64,000 bases of DNA, taken from Oleiagrimonas sp964566965. GTDB taxonomy: Bacteria > Pseudomonadota > Gammaproteobacteria > Xanthomonadales > Rhodanobacteraceae. The stretch is from assembly GCA_964566965.1 (NCBI GenBank), contig CAZMKO010000001.1, positions 1-64,000 of the forward strand, read 5' to 3'. Under the pieces are notes generated by a model that did not search any database, had not been told where the DNA came from, and worked only from the letters and a program-made list of their open reading frames with translations. Position 1 is the first letter of the stretch, and each line of letters starts with the position of its first letter. This document shows, in pieces, positions 32,678-41,734 of the stretch. The position numbers were made by a program, and so were the translations under genes.

Positions 32678-32706
32678 GGAATACGACCCGGCTGAATGCG
32701 GGTCAA
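32678..32706 (-). promoter_or_regulatory. Candidate sigma-70 promoter of secA
   Basis: On the minus strand TTGACC (32701-32706) and TATTCC (32678-32683) are 17 bases apart, and the secA ATG lies 24 bases further on. The remaining gap to the M23 gene (to 32812) shows nothing else clear. Confidence 0.6.
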
Positions 32707-32812
32707 ACCCTCATGGTACTACACACGTGGAGGCTGGCAGAGGCCATGGGCCTGCCCTCCCGGGACATGGCGACGCCGGGCGGCCGATTCAAGCCGTCCG
32801 GCACCGGGCGCC

Positions 32813-33745
32813 TCAGCGGTGCGAACGCACGTAGGCCATGGGATTGACCACATGCCCCTTGTACCAGACCTCGAAGTGCACATGCGGTCCGGTGGAATGG
32901 CCGGTCGATCCGGCCTTGGCGATGGCATCGCCCACGTGCACATGCTCGCCCGGACGCACCAGCAGCTTGCTGTTGTGGGCGTAACGGGTCATGTAGCCGT
33001 CGCCATGATCGACCTCGACCACGTTGCCGTAGCCACGGCGCACACCGGCATAGGTGACGATGCCCTCGGCCACGGCCTGCACGGAGGTCCCCTTGGGCAC
33101 GGCGATGTCCAGACCCGCGTGGTAGGAGCGGTGCCCGTTGATGGGATCCACGCGGCGGCCGAAGTACGAGGAAATGTAGCCGCCGGCCACCGGCATGCCG
33201 GCCGGGCGCATCTTGGAGCTGACCTTGCGGTCCAGGAGCAGGTCCTGCAATGCCGTCAACTGGGCCTGTTGGCTGTCGAAGCGCGTGGCCAGCCGATCGA
33301 TGCCGTGGTCCAGACCCTGCGGCAGATTGTAGGTACCCTCGTCGTCCATCTCGGCACCGCCGACGGCGGGCAACTGGTCGAAATCGAATTCGTCGGCATC
33401 CAGCTTGCCGACCCGGGTCAGGCGCATGCCCAACGCGTTCAGGCGCACCGATTGCGCCTCCAGCTGGCCCAGTTTCACCGCCAGGCCGTTGACGTCCCGC
33501 TGCGCCTGCGTACGGACCTTGTCCAGTTGCCGATCCTGCTGGACCACTTGTTGCTTCAGGGCCGTGATCTGACGCACCGTCTGCGCGCGCGGACTGGCGA
33601 TGGCCAGAGCGGCCGCGGCACCGGCGCCGGCAAAGACCAGCACGCCGAGCGCGGCGACACCCAGCAAGCGCGCCCGCAACCGGGGGCAGGCGAGGTCCAG
33701 GGTCCTGGGCTCTTTTCTGGCACGTGATACGAGTATGATCTTCAT
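32813..33745 (-). CDS. M23 family metallopeptidase (cell-wall endopeptidase)
   Basis: Envelope protein of 310 residues with one N-terminal membrane segment (LLGVAALGVLVFAGAGAAAALAI), a coiled-coil region (about 55-110: TVRQITALKQQVVQQDRQLDKV) and a C-terminal LytM/peptidase M23 domain. The zinc ligands are in YHAGLDIAVPKG (HxxxD) and PHVHFEVWY (HxH), so the enzyme looks catalytically intact. Such proteins cleave peptidoglycan cross-links or control amidases. It sits next to secA and divergent from the DciA-like gene, 32 bases away. Confidence 0.9.
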   Translation of the reverse strand: MKIILVSRARKEPRTLDLACPRLRARLLGVAALGVLVFAGAGAAAALAIASPRAQTVRQITALKQQVVQQDRQLDKVRTQAQRDVNGLAVKLGQLEAQSVRLNALGMRLTRVGKLDADEFDFDQLPAVGGAEMDDEGTYNLPQGLDHGIDRLATRFDSQQAQLTALQDLLLDRKVSSKMRPAGMPVAGGYISSYFGRRVDPINGHRSYHAGLDIAVPKGTSVQAVAEGIVTYAGVRRGYGNVVEVDHGDGYMTRYAHNSKLLVRPGEHVHVGDAIAKAGSTGHSTGPHVHFEVWYKGHVVNPMAYVRSHR

Positions 33746-33777
33746 TGCATAGTTATGGTTTGATTCAATCCGGGCTC

Positions 33778-34260
33778 ATGTCGCCATTCACGCCTATTCC
33801 GCCTCCCCGCCAGCGCCGAGGTCCGCGCGACGTCCGCGAGACCGGGCCCTTCGTGTCGCTTGCCAAGCAAGCGCGCAAGCGGGACGACCTGGATCGCCGA
33901 CTGCGTGGCAGCCTGCCCGCCGCCCTGCGCGAACAGGTTCGACTGGCCGATTTCCACCACGGACGCCTGGTGTTCCTGGCGCCATCACCGGCCTGGGCGG
34001 CGCGCCTGCGGACCTATCAGGCCCAAGTGCTCGCCGCGGCCCACGCCCAGGGCGTGGAAGCCGATGCCGTCGTCGTGAAAGTGGCGCCTCCGCACACGGT
34101 TCCGACCCCGGAACCGCCACGACGGACTCCACTTTCGCGCGCCACCGCCACACACCTTCGCGCGGCGGCGCGATCCCTTGTTGACCACAAATTGCGTGAT
34201 CTGTTCCTTGAGCTGGCGTCCATCGCCGAATCGTCGGACTCCCCCGCGGACCGGGACTGA
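33778..34260 (+). CDS. DUF721 / DciA-like protein
   Basis: Small basic protein of about 160 residues. The segment LDRRLRGSLPAALREQVRLADFHHGRLVFLAPSPAWAARLRTYQAQVL fits the DUF721 (DciA) fold; DciA loads the replicative helicase in bacteria lacking DnaC. A proline-rich middle and an Arg-rich C-terminal part follow. Start chosen at MSPFTPIPPP; the ATG at 33745 would overlap the start codon of the divergent M23 gene. Confidence in the family is fair; the helicase-loading role is inferred from the family. Confidence 0.72.
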   Translation: MSPFTPIPPPRQRRGPRDVRETGPFVSLAKQARKRDDLDRRLRGSLPAALREQVRLADFHHGRLVFLAPSPAWAARLRTYQAQVLAAAHAQGVEADAVVVKVAPPHTVPTPEPPRRTPLSRATATHLRAAARSLVDHKLRDLFLELASIAESSDSPADRD

Positions 34261-34434
34261 CCGCCCCGTTTCCGCCCCGTCAAACGCTCCCAGAGCGCCT
34301 TCCTGCTCCATTGTTGGGCACCCGGGCGCCAACAACCGAGAAAGACGTCGCAGTTTATATCACGTTCACGCAGTCGCTGCAGCAGCGCCGCGAAGGGTCG
34401 CGCCGCCGTCGCGGGCAACGTGTTCCGCCAGTCC

Positions 34435-34476
34435 AAAAACACCGCGCCCGCGCCGGTTTCCCGGCGCGGGCGCGGT
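34435..34476 (-). terminator. Strong rho-independent terminator of lpxC
   Basis: On the minus strand a perfect 16-bp GC-rich stem with a 4-base loop (34441-34476) is followed by GTTTTT. It starts 20 bases after the lpxC stop and ends the lpxC transcript. The rest of the 236-base gap to the DciA-like gene has no recognisable feature. Confidence 0.88.
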
Positions 34477-34496
34477 TCGCACCTTCCACACTCGGC

Positions 34497-35408
34497 TCAG
34501 ATGGCCTGGGCAGGATGGGCGTAGGAGATCGGTGCCGTCTGCGGATCCTTGAAGGTGACTTCCTCCCAGGCGCCGGCGTTGGCCAGCAGGGTGCGCAGCA
34601 GGCGATTGTTGAGTTCGTGGCCGGACTTGTGGCCATAGAACGCACCGATGAGGCTGTGCCCAAGCAGGTACAGGTCACCGATGGCATCCAGGATCTTGTG
34701 CTTGACGAATTCGTCCTCGTAGCGCAGGCCGTCCTCGTTGAGCACGCGGTAATCATCCAGCACCACGGCGTTGTCCATGGAACCGCCCAGCGCCAGGTTG
34801 TGCTCGCGCAACGCCTCGATGTCGCGCATGAAGCCGAACGTCCGCGCGCGGCTGACTTCCTTCACGAACGAGGTCGTGGAGAAATCGATCTCGGCACGCG
34901 AAGTGTGGCTGGGGAACATGGGGTGGCTGAAGTCGATGGAGAAACCGACCTTGAAGCCGTCGAACGGCTCGAAGCGCGCCCACTTGTCGCCGTCTTCCAC
35001 CTTGATCGGCTTCTTGATGCGGATGAAGCGCTTGGGCGCGTTCTGTTCCTCGAAACCGGCCGACTGCAGCAGGAACACGAAGGGACCGGCGCTGCCGTCC
35101 ATGATCGGCACTTCCGGCGCGGACAGGTCGACGTAGGCATTGTCCACGCCCAGCCCGGCCATGGCCGAGAGCAGGTGCTCGACGGTGCCCACGCGCACCT
35201 CGTCCCTGACCAGGGTGCTGGACAGGCGGGTGTCGCCCACGTATTCGCAATGTGAAGGGATTTCCACCGGTTGCGCCAAGTCGGTGCGGCGAAACACGAT
35301 GCCGGTATTGGGTGCGGCCGGGCGCAAGGTCATGTAGACCTTGTCGCCGGTGTGCAATCCCACGCCGGTGGCGCGGATGACGTTCTTCAACGTGCGCTGC
35401 TTGATCAT
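34497..35408 (-). CDS. lpxC: UDP-3-O-acyl-N-acetylglucosamine deacetylase
   Basis: Zinc enzyme of 303 residues that commits UDP-GlcNAc to lipid A. Motifs include the start MIKQRTLKNVIRATGVGLHTG, VEHLLSAMAGLGVDNAYVDL with the first zinc His, and HKILDAIGDLYLLGHSLIG with the second His and Asp. The C-terminal HKSGHELNNRLLRTLL is conserved. It lies downstream of ftsZ on the same strand but 355 bases away with its own promoter-like sequence and terminator, so it may be an independent unit. Confidence 0.97.
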   Translation of the reverse strand: MIKQRTLKNVIRATGVGLHTGDKVYMTLRPAAPNTGIVFRRTDLAQPVEIPSHCEYVGDTRLSSTLVRDEVRVGTVEHLLSAMAGLGVDNAYVDLSAPEVPIMDGSAGPFVFLLQSAGFEEQNAPKRFIRIKKPIKVEDGDKWARFEPFDGFKVGFSIDFSHPMFPSHTSRAEIDFSTTSFVKEVSRARTFGFMRDIEALREHNLALGGSMDNAVVLDDYRVLNEDGLRYEDEFVKHKILDAIGDLYLLGHSLIGAFYGHKSGHELNNRLLRTLLANAGAWEEVTFKDPQTAPISYAHPAQAI

Positions 35409-35445
35409 TATTTTATGCTCGCGGGGCAGCAGCCAGAGTGGGTGC

Positions 35446-35473
35446 ATGCTAACACGGTTTTAACCTGTGCAAA
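35446..35473 (-). promoter_or_regulatory. Candidate promoter of lpxC
   Basis: On the minus strand TTTGCA (35468-35473) and TAGCAT (35446-35451) are 16 bases apart, and lpxC starts 37 bases downstream. The match to consensus is moderate. Confidence 0.45.
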
Positions 35474-35555
35474 AGCATACCATGGCGTATTGTCGAGCAC
35501 GCGTTCACAAAATATTGAACTCGTGCGTGTCGTCCCGGCAGGTCCCGCCACCAGA

Positions 35556-35752
35556 GCCCATGTCGTGATGGGCTGCCGGGGAACCGGCGGGCGCGGCGCG
35601 AAACAATCGCGCCGCGTCCGCCGGCCGTTACCGGAACCTGACCGCCACGGGCGACGGGAGTTCCCGTGGCGATCGAGCGCATGGCCCCGTGACCGCCTTC
35701 GAAAGCGGCCATGGCGGCACCCGCCGGAGGTTTCCGGCCGGCCCGGGTGCCG
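35556..35752. other. Four consecutive hairpins between ftsZ and lpxC
   Basis: The gap holds inverted repeats at 35556-35573 (GCCCAT stem), 35584-35623 (a ~17-bp GC stem with one mismatch), 35644-35670 (GCCACGGG stem) and 35715-35752 (CGGCACCC stem, beginning 12 bases after the ftsZ stop). None has a T-run on the minus strand. They may stabilise the 3' end of the dcw transcript or act as REP-like sites. No gene was seen here. Confidence 0.6.
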
Positions 35753-35763
35753 ACAGGCGGGAT

Positions 35764-36960
35764 TCAGTCCGCCTGGTGGCGCAGGAACGCCGGGATGTCC
35801 AGGATGTCGATGGACGTGTCGGCGCTGGCCGCCGCGGCCTTGTCCTGGCGCGGCTGCGGGGCGGCCTCCGCCGGTGCGGCATAGTCGACGGCCTCGTTGC
35901 CGGTGCCGGTACGCAGCACCACCGGGCGCGGACGCGGACGCGCGCGCGGCTCGTCGCCCTCGCCGCGCTTCACGCCGCTGCGCAGCGGCTGGCGTGCGGC
36001 GGCGGCACGGTTGAGGCCGGTGGCCACCACGGTGACGCGGACCTCGTCCTGCAGCTCCGGATCCAGCGAGGTGCCGACCACCACGGTGGCGTCTTCGCTG
36101 GCGAAGTCGTGCACCACGCGGCCGATTTCCTCGAACTCGCGCATGGTCAGGTTGGGACCGGCGGTGACGTTGACCAGGATGCCGCAGGCGCCGGCCAGGT
36201 TGACGTCTTCCAGCAACGGGTTGTTGACCGCCGCCTCGGCCGCCGCCTGGGCACGATCGTCGCCGCTGGCGCAGCCCGAGCCCATCATGGCCTGGCCCAT
36301 TTCGCTCATCACCGTGCGCACGTCGGCGAAGTCGACGTTGATCAGGCCCGGGGCCGTGATCAGGTCGGCGATGCCCTGCACCGCGCCCTGCAGCACGTCG
36401 TTGGCGGCCTTGAAGGCCGACAGCAGCGTCACCTCGCGGCCCAGCACCGAGAGCAGCTTCTCGTTGGGCACGATGATCAGCGAATCCACGTGCTGGGCCA
36501 GGTCCTCGATGCCCTTCATGGCCACCTGCATGCGGCGCCGGCCCTCGAACGGGAACGGCTTGGTGACCACGGCCACGGTCAGGATGCCCTTCTCCTTGGC
36601 CAGCTGCGCCACCACCGGCGCGGCGCCGGTGCCGGTGCCGCCGCCCATGCCGGCGGTGATGAACACCATGTCGGCGCCTTCCATCAATTCCTCGATGCGC
36701 TCGCGATCCTCCAGCGCAGCCTGGCGGCCGACCTCCGGATTGGCGCCCGCACCCAGGCCCTTGGTGACGTTGGCGCCCAACTGCAACACCGTGCGCGAGC
36801 CACAGCTTTTCATGGCTTGCGAATCGGTATTGGCACAGATGAACTCCACGCCTTCGATGTTTGCCTCGACCATGTGCGCCACGGCGTTGCCACCGCCGCC
36901 GCCCACACCGATCACCTTGATCACCGCATTCGGTGCCATTTCTTCAACCATCTCGTACAT
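35764..36960 (-). CDS. ftsZ: Cell division protein FtsZ
   Basis: Tubulin-like GTPase that forms the division ring, 398 residues. IKVIGVGGGGGNAV and the tubulin signature GMGGGTGTGAAP are intact, with NVDFADVRTVMSEMGQAMMG in the T7/H8 region. A Pro/Ala/Arg-rich linker (about 320-380) leads to the C-terminal conserved peptide DIPAFLRHQAD that binds FtsA and ZipA. The start MYEMVEEMAPNAVIKVIG is supported by GGAGG 8 bases upstream. 157 bases separate it from ftsA, with room for a promoter and two small stems. Confidence 0.98.
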   Translation of the reverse strand: MYEMVEEMAPNAVIKVIGVGGGGGNAVAHMVEANIEGVEFICANTDSQAMKSCGSRTVLQLGANVTKGLGAGANPEVGRQAALEDRERIEELMEGADMVFITAGMGGGTGTGAAPVVAQLAKEKGILTVAVVTKPFPFEGRRRMQVAMKGIEDLAQHVDSLIIVPNEKLLSVLGREVTLLSAFKAANDVLQGAVQGIADLITAPGLINVDFADVRTVMSEMGQAMMGSGCASGDDRAQAAAEAAVNNPLLEDVNLAGACGILVNVTAGPNLTMREFEEIGRVVHDFASEDATVVVGTSLDPELQDEVRVTVVATGLNRAAAARQPLRSGVKRGEGDEPRARPRPRPVVLRTGTGNEAVDYAAPAEAAPQPRQDKAAAASADTSIDILDIPAFLRHQAD

Positions 36961-37117
36961 TTCCCGTCCTCCGACTTGCTTTGTGATTTCTTTGGGGTTG
37001 CCGGTTCGGCCATTGCCGGACCGGAGTCGGGCGGACATTTCGTTCCGCCCCGAGGCGCCTCCTGCGCCGCGATCGACACCGGGTGCGGACGTCCTGCCCG
37101 CGCCCCGACGCCAGCCG

Positions 37118-38350
37118 CTAGAAATTCCTGGTCAGCCAGCCGCGCACCTTTTCGACCACGCCGCTGACGCTGCTTCCGACACCACCCGGGCCGCTCATGC
37201 CGCCGGCATGCGCGCCGTGCAGCAACAGACCGACCCCGGTGGACTGCATCTGGCTGGACACCACATCACCCAGCCCCACCACGTGCTGCGGTACGCCCAG
37301 GCGCACCATTTTGTGGAACACCTCCTCGGCCAGCTCCAGCGCGCCTTCCATGCGCGCGGCGCCACCGGTCAGCACGATGCCGGCGGCCACCAGATTCTCG
37401 TAACCGGAACGGCGCAGCTCGTCATGCACCATCTCGAAGATTTCCTCGTAGCGGGCCTGCACGATCTGCGCCAGCAGCTGGCGTTCCATGCGCCGGGCCG
37501 GGCGCTCGCCCACCGACGGCACCTGCACGGTTTCCTCGGCATGCGCCAGCTGCGCCAGCGCGCAGGCGTACTTGATCTTGATGTCCTCGGCGTGCGCGGT
37601 CGGTGTGTGGATGCCGTAGGCGATGTCGCTGGTGACCTGGTCGCCGCCCACCGGCAGCGCCTTGGTGTAGCGGATCGCGCCCTGGGTATAGATGGAGATG
37701 TCGGTGGTGCCGGCGCCGATGTCGACCAGGCACACGCCCAGTTCACGCTCGTCGTCGGTGAGCACCGCCTTGGCACTTCCCACCGCCGAAGGCACCAGTT
37801 CGTCCACGCTCAGACCACAGCGGTTGATGCATTTGTTGATGTTTTGCACTGCCGCGGCGGCGCCCGTGACCAGGTGCACGCTGGCTTCCAGGCGCACGCC
37901 GCTCATGCCGACCGGATGGCGGATGCCGTCCTGGCCGTCGATGCGGTATTCCTGCGGCTCGTTGTAGAGCAGCTTGCGGTCGGCCGGAATGGCCACGGCA
38001 CGCGCGGCCTCCAGCACCTGTTCCAGGTCGCCGGCGGTGACCTCGTGGTCGCGGATGGCTGCGGTGCCATGCGAGTTCTTGGTTTCCAGATGGCTGCCGG
38101 ACACCGAGGCGTACACCGAGCGGATGTCGCAGCCGGCCATCAACTCGGCCTCCTCCACCGCGCGCTGGATGGAATGCACCGTCGATTCGATGTCCACCAC
38201 CGAGCCGCGCTTCAGGCCGCGCGAGACGTGCGAGCCGATGCCGATCACCTCGATCGGCTCGCCGTCGGCATACTCGCCGACGATGGCGACCACCTTGGAG
38301 GTGCCGATGTCCAGGCCCACGACCAGTTGTTTTTCGTTTTTGCGGTTCAT
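37118..38350 (-). CDS. ftsA: Cell division protein FtsA
   Basis: Actin-like ATPase that anchors FtsZ to the membrane, 410 residues. Visible are VVGLDIGTSKVVAIVGEY (phosphate 1), the 1C domain, VCLVDIGAGTTDISIYTQGAI (phosphate 2), GIVLTGGAARMEGALELAEEVF (adenosine motif) and the C-terminal amphipathic helix GVVEKVRGWLTRNF that binds membrane. It overlaps ftsQ by 4 bases. Confidence 0.98.
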   Translation of the reverse strand: MNRKNEKQLVVGLDIGTSKVVAIVGEYADGEPIEVIGIGSHVSRGLKRGSVVDIESTVHSIQRAVEEAELMAGCDIRSVYASVSGSHLETKNSHGTAAIRDHEVTAGDLEQVLEAARAVAIPADRKLLYNEPQEYRIDGQDGIRHPVGMSGVRLEASVHLVTGAAAAVQNINKCINRCGLSVDELVPSAVGSAKAVLTDDERELGVCLVDIGAGTTDISIYTQGAIRYTKALPVGGDQVTSDIAYGIHTPTAHAEDIKIKYACALAQLAHAEETVQVPSVGERPARRMERQLLAQIVQARYEEIFEMVHDELRRSGYENLVAAGIVLTGGAARMEGALELAEEVFHKMVRLGVPQHVVGLGDVVSSQMQSTGVGLLLHGAHAGGMSGPGGVGSSVSGVVEKVRGWLTRNF

Positions 38351-39090
38351 GTACGTGAGGCTCCTGCGGGCGGGCTGGCCGACGCGGCCGGTTCGGGCCA
38401 GCGCACCGCGAATCCGTTGGTGTAGCGAAGGTCTGCGTAGTGGAAGGGTTGTTCGTGCGTCCCCGCCAGCTGCGGGTACACGCTGATGAAGCGATCCAGG
38501 CGCCCGTCCGGGTTTTCGCGGCCGATCATCAGGTGCGCGCCGCCGGACAGGTCCAGGCGCCAGTCGCCACGGTTGTCCAGGTGCGCGCCGGCGACCTCGA
38601 GGCCAAGCTTGCCCAGCCGTTCGCGCACGTGGGTGTAGAACCGGACCACGTCCGGCATGCGCCCGTCCGGCCCGCCCAGGTGCGGCAATCCGCGCACCGC
38701 GGCCGCGCCCGGCACGGTGAACAGCTTGCCGTGACGGTCGATGAGCTGGTCGCGGTTCCAGTGCGCGAACGGATGGCGTTCATGCACGGTGATCAGCAGC
38801 GTGTCCGGCCAACGCTTGCGCACCGACGCCGATGCCACCCACGGCAGCGCGTCCAGCGACTCGCGCAGCACGCCAAGGCGGGTCGCGAAGAAGCCCTTGC
38901 CGATGTGCGGCAGTACCGCGGCGCGGATTGCCCCGGCACTGACGTGGTCGTAGTCCGCCTCCACGGTCAGGGTGCGGATCGGCCAGCTGCGCGAGGCGAA
39001 CCAGCCCTGCATCAGGCCGACCACCGGCAACGCCAGCAGCACCAGGGCCACCAGCCAGCCGATCGGTCGCATGGGCAGGCGAAGGCTCAC
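38347..39090 (-). CDS. ftsQ: Cell division protein FtsQ
   Basis: Bitopic divisome protein of 247 residues. One N-terminal membrane helix (WLVALVLLALPVVGLMQGWF) precedes a POTRA domain (SWPIRTLTVEADYDHVSAGAIRAAVLPHIGKGFFAT) and a beta domain (VASASVRKRWPDTLLITVHERHPFAHWN). It recruits FtsB/FtsL. It overlaps ddl and ftsA by 4 bases on either side. Confidence 0.95.
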   Translation of the reverse strand: MSLRLPMRPIGWLVALVLLALPVVGLMQGWFASRSWPIRTLTVEADYDHVSAGAIRAAVLPHIGKGFFATRLGVLRESLDALPWVASASVRKRWPDTLLITVHERHPFAHWNRDQLIDRHGKLFTVPGAAAVRGLPHLGGPDGRMPDVVRFYTHVRERLGKLGLEVAGAHLDNRGDWRLDLSGGAHLMIGRENPDGRLDRFISVYPQLAGTHEQPFHYADLRYTNGFAVRWPEPAASASPPAGASRT

Positions 39091-40085
39091 GCGTCACCTC
39101 CGGCCGGGGTCCCGGAGACGGCGCTCCGGTTTTCGTCGAAACTGGTTTCCAGAATGCGCCAGCACAGCTCGTCGTAGTCGATACCGGTCTCGGCGGCGGC
39201 CTTGGGCACCAAAGAGTGCGAGGTCATGCCGGGCGCGGTATTGACTTCCAGCAGCCACGGCTGGCCGTCGCGATCGCGCATCACGTCGACACGCCCCCAG
39301 CCGCCACAGGCCAGGGCGTCGAACGCCTGCCGCGCCAGTTCGCGTACCGCGGTCTCGGCGGCCCCGTCCAGGCCCGGACAGATGTAACGCGTGTCCTCGG
39401 CCTGATACTTGGCCTCGTAGTCGTAATACTCGCCAGCGGGCACGATGTGGATCGACGGCAACACCGCCTCGCCGAGGATGCCGACGGTCAGTTCCGCACC
39501 TTCGATCATGCGCTCGACCAGCAGGTCGCCCGGATAGCGCTCGGCCAGGGCCTGGGCCTCGTCCAGGTCGCTCTCGGCGAACACCCGTGTCACACCGACA
39601 CTGGATCCCTCGCAGGCCGGCTTGACGATTACCGGCAGGCCCAGCTCGCGCGCCGCCGCATGCACGTCGCCGCCACGCGGCAGCGCCACAAAGTCCGGCG
39701 TGGGCAATCCCATCGATTGCCACACGCGCTTGGCGCGCACCTTGTCCATGGACAACGCCGAACCCAGCACACCGGAACCGGTATAGGGCACATGCAACGA
39801 TTCCAGCGCCCCCTGCAGCACGCCGTCCTCGCCCCCGCCATGCTGGCCGTGCAGGATGTTGAACACGCGCGCGAAATGCCCTGCCCGCAACGCGTCCAGC
39901 AGTGCCGGAATACCGTCGATGGCATGCGCGTCCACGCCCCGCCGCTGCAACGCCTCCAGCACGTTGCGGCCGGAATCGAGCGACACCTCGCGCTCGGCGG
40001 AGCTGCCTCCCATGACCACGGCGACGCGGCCGAAGGCGGAGGCGGAGGTGATGCGGCGATGTCGGGTTTGGGGGGTGGATGGCAT
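39087..40085 (-). CDS. ddl: D-alanine--D-alanine ligase
   Basis: ATP-grasp enzyme of 332 residues that makes the D-Ala-D-Ala end of the wall precursor. The N-terminus VAVVMGGSSAEREVSLDSGRNV, the ATP-grasp region VKPACEGSSVGVTRV, and metal-binding VDVMRDRDGQPWLLEVNTAPGMTSHSLVPKAA are conserved. Start chosen at MPSTPQTRHRR; upstream reading runs into the heptamer repeat and is not protein-like. Unlike other dcw neighbours it does not overlap the previous gene: 200 bases with inverted heptamer arrays lie between it and murC. Confidence 0.96.
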   Translation of the reverse strand: MPSTPQTRHRRITSASAFGRVAVVMGGSSAEREVSLDSGRNVLEALQRRGVDAHAIDGIPALLDALRAGHFARVFNILHGQHGGGEDGVLQGALESLHVPYTGSGVLGSALSMDKVRAKRVWQSMGLPTPDFVALPRGGDVHAAARELGLPVIVKPACEGSSVGVTRVFAESDLDEAQALAERYPGDLLVERMIEGAELTVGILGEAVLPSIHIVPAGEYYDYEAKYQAEDTRYICPGLDGAAETAVRELARQAFDALACGGWGRVDVMRDRDGQPWLLEVNTAPGMTSHSLVPKAAAETGIDYDELCWRILETSFDENRSAVSGTPAGGDA

Positions 40086-40103
40086 GTGCGGAGGTGTCGG
40101 TTC

Positions 40104-40252
40104 GGGACCCGGGACCCGGGACCCGGGACCCGTGGACGCGGCAAAGGAATGGGTTGCGGCACTGTTCGCAGACGACGACCCGGCTGCGGCAAAACCACAA
40201 ACTCCCGCAACCAACAAGTCATGCGGGTCCCGGGACCCGGGTCCCGGGTCCC
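40104..40252. repeat. Inverted heptamer arrays between murC and ddl
   Basis: Four GGGACCC units lie at 40104-40131 and four units, three GGGTCCC and one GGGACCC, at 40225-40252. The two 28-bp arrays are inverted and could pair at 27 of 28 positions around a 93-base spacer. The first is 19 bases upstream of the ddl start, the second 34 bases after the murC stop. The spacer has no gene. Confidence 0.9.
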
Positions 40253-40285
40253 GAACCAATTCGTGCCTCAATCGATTCAACGCGT

Positions 40286-41734
40286 TCATGCCTGCCCCTC
40301 CCCCTTCAAATGCCCCCGCTGCGCCAACCGCGCGGCCTCGGCACCGATGTCGCCGGCGCCCAGCAGCAGCAGCAAATCGCCGTCGCGCAGCAAATTGGGC
40401 AGGGCGGTCTCGAAATCACGCGGGTGCTCGACCAGTACCGGATCGACCTTGCCGCGCGCGCGCACGGCGCGCGCCAGAGCGTGGCCGTCGGCACCGGCGA
40501 TGGGGGCCTCGCCGGCCGGGTAGACGTCGGTCAGCACCAGCACGTCGGCATCGGCCAACACGTTGGCGAAGTCGTCCATCAGGTCGCGCGTGCGGCTGTA
40601 GCGGTGCGGCTGGAAGGCCACCACCATGCGCTTGTCGGGCCAGCCGCCGCGGGCGGCGGCGAATACCGCCGCCAGCTCGCTGGGGTGGTGGCCATAATCG
40701 TCGACCAGCAGCACGTTGCCGTGCGCCAGCGCCAGCTCGCCGCGACGATGGAAGCGGCGGCCGACGCCCTCGAACCCGGTCAGGGCCTGGCCGATGGCCG
40801 CGCCGTCCACGCCCAGCTGCCAGCCGATGGCGGCGGCGGCCAGGGCGTTCAGCACGTTGTGCCGGCCCGGCAGGTTCAGGGTCACCGGCAGCAATTCATC
40901 GCGTCCCGGCAACTGCAGGTCAAAGAACATCTCGAAACCCTGCTGGCGCAGGTTCAGCGCCCGCACGTCGGCATCGGCGGTGTCGATGCCGTAGGTCAGC
41001 ACGTTGCGCCCCACCTCGCGCGCCAGCGTCGCGACGTTGTCGTTGTCCACGCACAACACGGCCAGGCCGTAAAACGGCAGACGGTGCAGGAAATCGGCGA
41101 ACGCCTGCTTGACCTGGGCAAAATCGCCGCCGTAATTCTCCAGGTGATCGGCGTCGATGTTGGTCACCGCGGCGATCACCGGCGACAGCATCAGGAACGA
41201 ACCATCCGATTCGTCGGCCTCGGCCACCAGGTATTCGCCCTCGCCCAGGCGCGCGTTGGCGCCGGCCGAATTGAGCCGGCCGCCGATCACGAACGTCGGA
41301 TCGTAACCGGCCCCGGCCAGCACGCTGGCGGTGAGGCTGGTGGTGGTGGTCTTGCCATGCGTGCCGGCGATGGCGATGCCGCGTCGGAAACGCATCAGTT
41401 CGCCCAGCATCTCGGCACGCGGCACCACGGGAATGCGTTGACCGCGCGCCGCCACCAGCTCCGGGTTGTCCGGTTTGATGGCGCTGGAGGTCACCACCAC
41501 GTCGGCACCCTCGACATGCGCGGCGTCGTGGCCCTGGCGGACCTCGATGCCCAGGCCACGCAGGTGCTCGGTGGTCGGCGAGACGGCACGGTCCGACCCG
41601 GATACCGCGTAGCCGAGGTTGTGCAGCACTTCGGCGATGCCACTCATACCGACGCCGCCGATGCCGATGAAATGCACATGCCGGAACACCGACATGATGT
41701 CTTCGTGGGCGGACAACCGTTTCATCGGGCTCAT
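40286..41734 (-). CDS. murC: UDP-N-acetylmuramate--L-alanine ligase
   Basis: Adds the first amino acid to UDP-MurNAc, 482 residues. HFIGIGGVGMSGIAEVLHNLGYAVSGSD is the N-terminal UDP-binding domain, GTHGKTTTTSLTASVLAGAG the ATP loop, EADESDGSFL the conserved acidic stretch and DDYGHHPSELAAVFAAAR the C-terminal domain. The ATG shares one base with the murG stop. Downstream lies the heptamer-bracketed gap before ddl. Confidence 0.96.
   Translation of the reverse strand: MSPMKRLSAHEDIMSVFRHVHFIGIGGVGMSGIAEVLHNLGYAVSGSDRAVSPTTEHLRGLGIEVRQGHDAAHVEGADVVVTSSAIKPDNPELVAARGQRIPVVPRAEMLGELMRFRRGIAIAGTHGKTTTTSLTASVLAGAGYDPTFVIGGRLNSAGANARLGEGEYLVAEADESDGSFLMLSPVIAAVTNIDADHLENYGGDFAQVKQAFADFLHRLPFYGLAVLCVDNDNVATLAREVGRNVLTYGIDTADADVRALNLRQQGFEMFFDLQLPGRDELLPVTLNLPGRHNVLNALAAAAIGWQLGVDGAAIGQALTGFEGVGRRFHRRGELALAHGNVLLVDDYGHHPSELAAVFAAARGGWPDKRMVVAFQPHRYSRTRDLMDDFANVLADADVLVLTDVYPAGEAPIAGADGHALARAVRARGKVDPVLVEHPRDFETALPNLLRDGDLLLLLGAGDIGAEAARLAQRGHLKGEGQA

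Noticed and set aside
39094..40200. Alternative-frame products over ddl and neighbouring dcw genes
   Set aside because: Arg/Gly/Ala-rich shadow frames without motifs, overlapping well-defined enzymes.
40086..40289. N-terminal extension of ddl by 68 residues
   Set aside because: The extension is encoded by the heptamer repeat (Gly-Pro-Gly-Ser-Arg type) and is not protein-like; the family N-terminus begins shortly after 40085.
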